Shown here: positions 1 through 5,257 of the stretch, piece after piece
How positions within the stretch are numbered: position 1 is the stretch's first letter
Layout: each line of letters starts with the position of its first letter
Assembly (NCBI GenBank): GCA_020848855.1
Contig: JADLHH010000385.1
Coordinates: 1 to 5,899, forward strand
Direction of reading: 5' to 3'
Origin: Anaerolineae bacterium
Lineage (GTDB): Bacteria; Chloroflexota; Anaerolineae; Aggregatilineales; Phototrophicaceae
Length of the DNA stretch: 5,899 nt
Translations under genes and position numbers: made by a program
The notes under the pieces: generated by a model
What the model saw: the letters and a program-made list of their open reading frames with translations, nothing else
Told to the model about the DNA's origin: nothing
Database searches by the model: none

Positions 1-243
1 GACTGGGGCGAAATCTGGCGCACGGTCGGCGCGGTCACGCCGGAGCAGTGGCGCGATGGTCAAGCGCGGCTGCGAGCGAGCTACGATCAGGTTGTGGCGC
101 TGGTGCAGGCTTACGAAACGTGGGACGGCGAAGACGACATCGGCGGCTCGCTGGCGATACTCGTCCACAGCGCGTACCATCTGGGCGAAATCCGGCAGGC
201 GTTATGTACGCTGCGCCAGGTGGGTACTTCCTCAAGCGGGTAG
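1..243 (+). CDS. DinB-superfamily protein, C-terminal part (5' end outside window)
   Basis: Frame 1 is open from the first base to a TAG at 241-243, giving 80 residues. The last third contains a His-x-x-x-His motif (H56 and H60 of the visible part) in the context LVHSAYHLGEIRQ. This matches the C-terminal metal-binding helix of the DinB/YfiT-like four-helix bundle, where the HxxxH pair joins a third histidine from earlier in the protein to bind a divalent metal. Members include thiol transferases (bacillithiol or mycothiol dependent) and many proteins of unknown role; the visible part does not allow a choice. The missing N-terminal half would hold the first metal ligand. It is followed by a 78-base gap with a fresh promoter, so it probably belongs to a separate upstream transcription unit. 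The family call is from motif recognition only. Confidence 0.65.
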   Translation, partial: DWGEIWRTVGAVTPEQWRDGQARLRASYDQVVALVQAYETWDGEDDIGGSLAILVHSAYHLGEIRQALCTLRQVGTSSSG

Positions 244-284
244 TTGCACCGCCCGGAATAGTTGAGAACCATTACCGTTTTTGG

Positions 285-314
285 TTGCGTCGGCAACTGT
301 CAAAATCGTATAAT
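285..314 (+). promoter_or_regulatory. Sigma-70-type promoter of the PspA-like gene, probably giving a leaderless mRNA
   Basis: A perfect TATAAT lies at 309-314, with TTGCGT at 285-290 as the -35 box and an 18-base spacer. The expected start of transcription, about 7 bases after the -10 box, is near 321, which is one base before the ATG at 322. There is no purine-rich Shine-Dalgarno between 300 and 321. The promoter therefore supports both the start codon choice and a leaderless transcript. A short inverted repeat (284-288 / 293-297) overlaps the -35 box. Confidence 0.6.
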
Positions 315-321
315 ATGGAAC

Positions 322-918
322 ATGAGCGACTTCTTTAAGAAACTCAACGTGCTAATCAAAGCCAGCCTGAACGACATTGCGAGCAGCGACGTGGGCGCAA
401 GCCGCCCGACGACGCAGCTCGGCAAGAATGTCGATGCGGACGTTTCGGCGCTGCGCGAGCGGGTCAACGACGCCGTGCGCTACGAAGACGAGATCAAGGC
501 GCAGATCGCACAGCTTGAAGCGGAAGTATTCCGCTGGGACAGCCAGGCGGACGAGGCGGTCGCCCGCAGCGACGACGCCGGCGCGCGCTACGCCATCGAG
601 CAGATGCACCGCGCCGAACAGCGCATTCAACTGGCGCACGCTGACCTGCGCGAACATCAGTGGGCGACTCAGGAGCTGATTCAGCGCGTGAACACGCTCG
701 ATGCCGCCGTCGCCGACGCGCATCACCAACAGCCGGACGATGCGCCGCGCGCCTCTCCGATGCCCGACCTCACCCATGTGCTGCGAGAAGCGCGGGCGAC
801 GATCACATCCCTTGCGGAGACGGCGGGGCAGCGCGAAACCGATATGCCCGAAGCTGCCGGGGATTCGGCGGTTGATGACGATCTGGAACGCCGCCGCCAG
901 CGTCTGAGCAAACGCTAG
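322..918 (+). CDS. Compact PspA/IM30-like coiled-coil protein
   Basis: This 198-residue protein resembles the PspA/IM30 (Vipp1) family, membrane-associated coiled-coil proteins that form ESCRT-III-like assemblies and act in envelope stress. Residues 1-20 (MSDFFKKLNVLIKASLNDIA) can form the amphipathic N-terminal helix typical of the family. Residues about 40-133 are a long, charged helical hairpin including the conserved pattern around RWDSQADEAV (W72) followed by DAGARYAIEQ (85-94). Residues 135-149 are proline-rich and break the helix. The acidic tail near 182-198 (SAVDDDLERRRQRL) resembles the usual PspA C-terminal helix. The usual family length is about 220-260, so this copy is short, apparently through a shortened second arm and a diverged segment at 23-37. 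The ATG at 322 is preferred over the in-frame TTG at 262 because TATAAT lies at 309-314 and the family N-terminus begins at 322. No transmembrane segment is seen. The gene may be co-transcribed with the kinase 86 bases downstream. Confidence 0.65.
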   Translation: MSDFFKKLNVLIKASLNDIASSDVGASRPTTQLGKNVDADVSALRERVNDAVRYEDEIKAQIAQLEAEVFRWDSQADEAVARSDDAGARYAIEQMHRAEQRIQLAHADLREHQWATQELIQRVNTLDAAVADAHHQQPDDAPRASPMPDLTHVLREARATITSLAETAGQRETDMPEAAGDSAVDDDLERRRQRLSKR

Positions 919-964
919 ATAGCGCGAGCTACGGGTGGCGCATGGCACACAAGTGCATGTTAAA

Positions 965-982
965 GCGCATGTGAAAATGCGC
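965..982. repeat. Short perfect inverted repeat in the gap before the kinase gene
   Basis: GCGCAT at 965-970 and ATGCGC at 977-982 form a 6-bp stem with a GTGAAA loop. It lies in the 86-base gap (919-1004) between the PspA-like gene and the kinase. No T-run follows, so it is not a convincing intrinsic terminator. It could be an RNA processing hairpin or a protein-binding site. No convincing promoter with both boxes was found in this gap, which leaves read-through from the upstream gene as the simplest way to transcribe the kinase. Confidence 0.35.
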
Positions 983-1004
983 GGCACGTGATTGAGCAAG
1001 CGAT

Positions 1005-3599
1005 ATGGCGTCCCGAAAACTGCTGGTGGTCACAGGAAATTATGGCGTTGTTCAGCAAGTGAAGGAAGGTCTGGGCGGGAAGCCCTTCACCATCCACGCC
1101 GCCTTCTCGCATCTTGACGCGCTTTATCAGGTCGGCTACGAAAAGTTCGACCTGGTACTGGTCGACGGCGCGATGATCCATCGCAAAACTGGCGAGCGCA
1201 CGTCGGCGGCGCTGGCGCGCGTCGAAGACCACCCGCCGCTGCTGGTGTACATTCCCCAGAACGGCAAAACGCCGGCAGCCGCGCGCGGAAACATCGTGAT
1301 CAGTTCGCTGGAAGAAGCCGCGCTGTACCCGGCGGTGGCGCGGCTGCTGCGGCTGCCGGGTCACGACGCGCCGGAGCAGGCGTCCGGCAAGCGGCAGGGC
1401 ATCGACAGCCTGCCGAATACGTCGATCTTCTGGCGCGACGAGGAAATGCAGACCCTGTTCGCGCTGGGGCGTTCGCTGACTGAAGTGCTCGACCTGAGCG
1501 AAGTGCTCAACCGCGTGGTCGAAGCCGCCCGCCACCTGACCGACGCCGAGCAGGGCATGATCCTGCTGCCGGACGGGCAAACCGGGCAGCTTTATCTACG
1601 GGCGAAGGTCGGCATCGACCTCGACGTTGCCAACAACTTCCGCGTCAAGACGCAGGACACTATCGCCGGGTCGGTGTTCGAGAGTGGGCGTCCGGTTCTG
1701 GTCGGCGAAAGCGGACCGCAGAAGGTCAAGACCGAGTATTTCGTCAATTCGCTGCTCTACGTGCCGATTCTGCACCAGGGGCAGCCAATCGGCGTGCTGG
1801 GGGTGACCAACCAGCAGAAGCACGACGTGTTCAACGAGCGCCATCTCGACCTGCTCGTCAATCTGGCGACTTACACGGCTATCGCCATCGAGAACGCGCG
1901 CATCCATGGGCAGACGATCCGCCGCACCCGCGAGCTTCAGGCGCTGATCGACGCCAGCCAGGCGATCAACGCCTCGCTGTCGTTCGACAATACGCTGCGG
2001 GCGATCTCGGAGCAGTTGATCCGCGTGCTGAACGTGGGGCACGCCGAAATCTACGCCTGGGATGCCGACGCCTACCAGCTTCGGCTGCTGGCGCGGTATC
2101 AGCGCGCCTGCTGGCGGGAAGTGCTCGCGCCGATCATCAAGCTGGCGCAGCGCCCGCTGGCGCGGGTCGCCATCGAGAGCCGGCGGCACGTTTTCGTCCA
2201 GCGCGGGCGGCGCGACCATGCCGAACAGGAGCGCTTCGACCAGATTGGCGCGTGCGCGTCGCTGGTGCTGCCGATTCTGAGCGGCGACCGGCTGCTCGGC
2301 GTGGCGCAGGCATATTACCTCGACAATCCGGCAGCGCCGCCGTCGGCGGACGTAGCTGCGCGCGGGCAGCGGCTGGCTCTGGAAGCGCTGGCGAGTATCG
2401 GCACCGAGGAAGACTTCAGCCACGGTTTCAAGTCGCTGGACGAAGCGAAAACCGCCGTCAAAGCCGACTGGATCGAAGTGCTGGGGCTGGACGTGGACGG
2501 CACGAGTTTGAAGCCCAGGCTGGCGGTCGGAACCGGCGTGTGGGCGGACGAAATCCATCCGGTGGTCGACGCGGCGGACTACGCCGACGTGCTCGATATG
2601 CTGGCGCTGCAGCAGCCGCTCAATCATTATCTGAGCGAAGACAACCTGGGCGACGGCGCGCGCGCGTTTCTGCGGGCAACCGCCAGCCGCTCACTGCTGG
2701 CGCTGCCGCTGGTCGGGCATGGGCAGACAATCGGGCTGGTGCTGTTTGCCGATACCCTACACGCGCGCGCCTTCACCGCCCGCGAGATCGATCTCGGTCG
2801 TGCGCTGGTCGGGCAGGCGGCGATGGCGCTGGAAAACGTCGGTCTCGTCCACAACCTGGAACAGAGCCTGCGCGACCTTCAGGAAGCGCAAAATCAGCTT
2901 ATCCAGGGCGCGCGGCTTTCGGCGATGGGCGAACTGGCGGCGGCGGTCGCGCATCAGATCAACAACCCGCTGACGACCATCGTCCTCGACACCGAACTGC
3001 TGCTCGAAACCGAGCAGCTCGACCCGAAGCAGCGCGAGGTGCTGGCGGCGGTCTCGCGCTCCGGCAAGCGGGCGGCGGGCGTCGTTCACCGGCTGCTGGC
3101 AATGGCGCGCCCGATTTCTTCGGATGCGCCGCGCGAGCCGATTGATGTACTATACACAATAAGCGACATCGACGCGCTGGTTCGTCCGCATCTGGAACGC
3201 GAGGGAATCAAGCTGACCATTCAGACGCCGGAAGCGCCGCTGCCGCCGGTGATGGCGGTGGCGGGCGAACTGAACGACGTGTGGCTGAACCTGATTTTGA
3301 ACGCCCACGACGCGGTCGTGGGGCGGAAGAGTCCTGAAATTAGTGTCTCGGCGGTCTATGACCCGGAAGATGCCGTGAACGAAATTGCCGTCTGGGATAA
3401 CGGACCGGGTATCCGGGCGGATATCGTCGGCGAAATCTTCAAGCCGTTTTTTACGACTAAACCGGTAGGCGAAGGAACCGGCTTGGGGCTGCACATCTGC
3501 CGGCAGGTCGTCGAACGAGTCGGCGGGAGCATCTCGGTACATACAGCGACTTCAGGAGCGCGATTTGTGGTTCGCCTTCCCATTATGAGGAGTTCGTAA
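1005..3599 (+). CDS. Cytosolic sensor histidine kinase: pseudo-receiver, three GAF domains, HisKA, HATPase
   Basis: This 864-residue kinase has no transmembrane segment. Residues about 4-115 look like a degenerate receiver: D54 sits where the phospho-acceptor should be (LVLVDGAM), but the acidic pair after strand 1 is replaced (VVTGN) and the usual lysine is not evident. Three GAF-type sensor domains follow, at about 148-298, 306-466 and 472-612; the third is the most divergent. A short coiled coil (about 613-645) leads to the H-box with H650 in AHQINNPL, then the N-box (N762, N766), G1 box DNGPG (798-802), F-box (F812, F816) and G2 box GTGLGL (824-829). All ATP-binding motifs are intact, so it should autophosphorylate and pass phosphate to the regulator at 3602. 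The residue after the histidine is Gln instead of the usual acidic residue. The ATG at 1005 is the first in-frame start after an in-frame TGA at 993-995 and lies just before strand 1; its Shine-Dalgarno is weak. The GAF ligands cannot be predicted. Confidence 0.92.
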   Translation: MASRKLLVVTGNYGVVQQVKEGLGGKPFTIHAAFSHLDALYQVGYEKFDLVLVDGAMIHRKTGERTSAALARVEDHPPLLVYIPQNGKTPAAARGNIVISSLEEAALYPAVARLLRLPGHDAPEQASGKRQGIDSLPNTSIFWRDEEMQTLFALGRSLTEVLDLSEVLNRVVEAARHLTDAEQGMILLPDGQTGQLYLRAKVGIDLDVANNFRVKTQDTIAGSVFESGRPVLVGESGPQKVKTEYFVNSLLYVPILHQGQPIGVLGVTNQQKHDVFNERHLDLLVNLATYTAIAIENARIHGQTIRRTRELQALIDASQAINASLSFDNTLRAISEQLIRVLNVGHAEIYAWDADAYQLRLLARYQRACWREVLAPIIKLAQRPLARVAIESRRHVFVQRGRRDHAEQERFDQIGACASLVLPILSGDRLLGVAQAYYLDNPAAPPSADVAARGQRLALEALASIGTEEDFSHGFKSLDEAKTAVKADWIEVLGLDVDGTSLKPRLAVGTGVWADEIHPVVDAADYADVLDMLALQQPLNHYLSEDNLGDGARAFLRATASRSLLALPLVGHGQTIGLVLFADTLHARAFTAREIDLGRALVGQAAMALENVGLVHNLEQSLRDLQEAQNQLIQGARLSAMGELAAAVAHQINNPLTTIVLDTELLLETEQLDPKQREVLAAVSRSGKRAAGVVHRLLAMARPISSDAPREPIDVLYTISDIDALVRPHLEREGIKLTIQTPEAPLPPVMAVAGELNDVWLNLILNAHDAVVGRKSPEISVSAVYDPEDAVNEIAVWDNGPGIRADIVGEIFKPFFTTKPVGEGTGLGLHICRQVVERVGGSISVHTATSGARFVVRLPIMRSS
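3587..3592 (+). promoter_or_regulatory. Shine-Dalgarno of the first response regulator, inside the kinase gene end
   Basis: GAGGAG at 3587-3592 lies 9 bases before the ATG at 3602 and overlaps the last codons of the kinase, whose TAA is at 3597-3599. The two-base gap between stop and start plus this strong site point to translational coupling, giving kinase and regulator in linked amounts. It is the clearest ribosome binding site in the window. Confidence 0.75.
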
Positions 3600-3601
3600 T
3601 C

Positions 3602-4288
3602 ATGGTGCATATTCTTGCGGTAGATGATGACAACGAAGTGCTGGAAACCGTCGGGCGCGTTCTACGGCACGAATCGTACGAAGTATCGCTGGCGACTTCC
3701 GCCGCGCAGGCGATGATGCTGCTCGAAAAGCGTACGCCCGACCTTCTGGTGCTGGACATCATGATGCCGGAAATAGATGGTGTCACCCTGTGTCGGCAGC
3801 TTCGGCGCGATTCGCGGTTCATCCCGCTGCCTATCCTCTTTCTGACGGCGAAAGGCAGCACCGATGATATCGTGAACGGGCTGGATGCCGGGGCGGATGA
3901 CTACGTCGTCAAGCCGTTCGAGCTGGCGGAACTGCGGGCACGCATCGCGGCGCTGCTCCGGCGCGGCGTCCGCGATAAGAAGAATGACGCGATCCTGCAA
4001 TTGAACGATCTGCGGCTCGACTCGGATACGTATCTGGTGTGGGTGGAAGACGCTTCCGTTCAGTTGACCTCGACCGAGCACCGGCTGCTGCGTTACCTAA
4101 TGGAACACCCGAATCAGGCGCTCTCGCCGTCGCATCTGCTTCAGGCGGTGTGGGAATATCCGCCGAATACCGGCGACCCTGACCTGGTGCGGGCGCACGT
4201 CCGCAACCTGCGCGCCAAGATCGAGAAGGGGACGCGGCGGAAATACATCCGCACCATTCATGGCGTGGGTTATATGATTTCCACTTAA
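3602..4288 (+). CDS. PhoB/OmpR-type response regulator, cognate to the upstream kinase
   Basis: This 228-residue protein has a full receiver domain and a winged-helix DNA-binding domain. In the receiver (about 1-118), the acidic pair D8/D9, phospho-acceptor D52 (LVLDIMMP), T82 (LFLTAKG) and K104 (VVKPF) are all present with normal spacing, so phosphorylation should be functional. The effector domain (about 127-226) shows the OmpR/PhoB pattern: LTSTEHRLLRYL, then the recognition helix LVRAHVRNLRAKIE (195-208), then the wing hairpin ending IRTIHGVGYMI. It likely acts as a dimeric transcription factor in the cytosol. The start at 3602 is set by the Shine-Dalgarno at 3587-3592; a GTG at 3605 directly after it is a less likely alternative. 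The two-base gap to the kinase gene makes it the obvious partner. No terminator is seen after its TAA, so transcription may run on into the second regulator. Confidence 0.93.
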   Translation: MVHILAVDDDNEVLETVGRVLRHESYEVSLATSAAQAMMLLEKRTPDLLVLDIMMPEIDGVTLCRQLRRDSRFIPLPILFLTAKGSTDDIVNGLDAGADDYVVKPFELAELRARIAALLRRGVRDKKNDAILQLNDLRLDSDTYLVWVEDASVQLTSTEHRLLRYLMEHPNQALSPSHLLQAVWEYPPNTGDPDLVRAHVRNLRAKIEKGTRRKYIRTIHGVGYMIST

Positions 4289-4311
4289 AAACCGGATGGT
4301 GTACACAGCAG

Positions 4312-4330
4312 ATATTTCACGAATATTTCA
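4312..4330 (+). promoter_or_regulatory. Candidate regulator operator: 8-bp direct repeat with 11-bp period
   Basis: ATATTTCA occurs at 4312-4319 and again at 4323-4330, exactly 11 bp apart from start to start. PhoB/OmpR-family regulators bind as head-to-tail dimers to direct repeats spaced 10-11 bp. The pair sits about 46 to 64 bases upstream of the transcription start expected from the -10 box at 4364, the usual place for an activator of this family. Which regulator binds is not shown by the sequence; autoregulation by either neighbour is an inference. Confidence 0.5.
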
Positions 4331-4341
4331 TGGAAAATCCG

Positions 4342-4369
4342 TTCCGTCTGCGGGTTCTGTCGCTATACT
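4342..4369 (+). promoter_or_regulatory. Candidate promoter of the second response regulator
   Basis: TATACT at 4364-4369 is a good -10 box (5 of 6 to consensus). The best -35 position, TTCCGT at 4342-4347 with a 16-base spacer, is poor. A weak -35 beside an upstream 11-bp direct repeat fits an activator-dependent promoter. The predicted start near 4376 gives a 5' leader of about 28 bases before the ATG at 4404, containing a modest purine stretch (AGAGTAGAG, 4392-4400). Confidence 0.45.
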
Positions 4370-4403
4370 GAAAATGTGTTCATTAAGCGACAGAGTAGAG
4401 CCA

Positions 4404-5108
4404 ATGTATGAGATATTGATCGTTGACGATGATGCCCAGGTTCTGGACATGGTGGAGCTGGTACTCAAGCGCGAAGGCTATTCGGTGCATCGCGCTTTCT
4501 CCGCCCGCGATGCGCTGGAAACGGTCGAAAAGACAACGCCCGATCTGTTTGTCATCGACGCCATCATGCCGGACATGGACGGCATCGCCCTTTGTCGCAA
4601 GCTGCGCGCACAGCCGCACACTGCCAACACGCCGATCATTTTCCTGACGGGCAACAATTCGCCGCAGAACGTGGTCGACGCGCTCAATTCCGGCGGCGAC
4701 GACTTCATCCGCAAGCCGTTCATCCCGCGCGAACTGGCGGCGCGGGTGCGGGCGCACATCCGCCGCGCGACTTTCTACATGGACAGCGATGTCCCGGCGA
4801 TCCGCATCCTCCCCGACCAGTTCCGCGTGTATGTGAACGACCGGGAAGTCATGCTCACCCGCGTGGAGTTCGACCTGCTGCGTTATCTGTGCGGCGCGCC
4901 CTACAAGCTCCATTCGACCGAAGACCTGCTCGCGAATGTATGGCAGTACCCGGATGGTGTGGGCGACGCCGCCCTGGTGCGCAATCATGTCCACAACCTT
5001 CGCCAGAAGATCGAGACCGATCCCGAACACCCCGAAGTAATTCAGTCCCGGCACGGACGCGGCTACGTCATCAAGGCGCGCGTGCAGGTGGAAGAACCCG
5101 TGCGTTAA
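4404..5108 (+). CDS. Second PhoB/OmpR-type response regulator, paralogue of the preceding one
   Basis: This 234-residue regulator has the same two-domain layout as its neighbour. The receiver carries D8/D9, D52 (FVIDAIMP), T82 (FLTGN) and K104 (IRKPF), all at the same residue numbers as in the first regulator. The winged-helix domain (about 128-225) includes LTRVEFDLLRYL, the recognition helix LVRNHVHNLRQKIE (191-204) and the wing ending SRHGRGYVI. The recognition helix matches that of the first regulator at 11 of 14 positions, suggesting a shared or overlapping set of DNA sites. The ATG at 4404 is chosen because strand 1 of the receiver begins at once (MYEILIVDDD). Earlier in-frame ATGs at 4296 and 4374 would add an unmatched leader that runs through the candidate promoter and operator. 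There is no second kinase here, so it probably takes phosphate from the kinase at 1005 or from one encoded elsewhere. A strong hairpin follows its stop codon. Confidence 0.92.
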   Translation: MYEILIVDDDAQVLDMVELVLKREGYSVHRAFSARDALETVEKTTPDLFVIDAIMPDMDGIALCRKLRAQPHTANTPIIFLTGNNSPQNVVDALNSGGDDFIRKPFIPRELAARVRAHIRRATFYMDSDVPAIRILPDQFRVYVNDREVMLTRVEFDLLRYLCGAPYKLHSTEDLLANVWQYPDGVGDAALVRNHVHNLRQKIETDPEHPEVIQSRHGRGYVIKARVQVEEPVR

Positions 5109-5112
5109 CTCG

Positions 5113-5150
5113 ACTGCCGACCGGATGAAAATGCCGGTCGGCAGTTCTCC
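5113..5150 (+). terminator. Probable intrinsic terminator after the second regulator
   Basis: A perfect 12-bp inverted repeat (5113-5124 with 5134-5145) encloses a 9-base loop, starting five bases after the regulator's TAA. The stem is GC-rich (CTGCCGACCGG core). The tail TTCTCCGTCT is pyrimidine-rich but lacks an uninterrupted T-run, so it may act as an imperfect intrinsic terminator or a 3'-end stabilising hairpin. It separates the two-component cluster from the pilus gene. Confidence 0.65.
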
Positions 5151-5210
5151 GTCTGTAAAAAATCTCTATCATTTTCTTCACAGTAGCGAACGCTTCCACG
5201 CAAAGCATTG

Positions 5211-5219
5211 TGGTATGAT
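5211..5219 (+). promoter_or_regulatory. Extended -10 promoter of the TadE-like gene
   Basis: TGGTATGAT at 5211-5219 combines the TGn extension with TATGAT (5 of 6 to consensus). No good -35 box lies at 16-18 bases upstream, which fits an extended -10 promoter. The expected start is near 5226, leaving about 32 bases of leader that contains the GAAGAG ribosome site at 5246-5251, six bases before the ATG at 5258. An inverted repeat surrounds the predicted start (5222-5229 / 5239-5246). Confidence 0.5.
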
Positions 5220-5257
5220 GACAATGGCAGGGGAAAGATGTCATTGAAGAGTACGCC

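Noticed and set aside
262..321. Upstream in-frame TTG start for the PspA-like protein
   Set aside because: It would translate across the promoter boxes at 285-314 and add 20 residues unlike the family; the PspA-like N-terminus begins at the ATG at 322.
1596..2627. 343-codon open frame on the minus strand opposite the kinase
   Set aside because: The + strand here encodes well-conserved GAF domains, and the minus product has no recognisable domain, with arginine, glutamine and histidine-rich composition typical of a GC-rich shadow frame.
2252..3145. 297-codon open frame on the + strand in another frame of the kinase
   Set aside because: The product is low-complexity glycine, arginine and alanine rich and overlaps the H-box region of the real kinase; it is a frame-shifted shadow.
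4296..4403. Upstream in-frame ATGs (4296, 4374) for the second regulator
   Set aside because: The receiver's first strand begins right at 4404, and the extra residues would be encoded by the candidate operator and promoter region.
4383..5054. 223-codon minus-strand frame opposite the second regulator
   Set aside because: The + strand encodes a complete response regulator with all key residues; the minus frame mirrors its codon structure.
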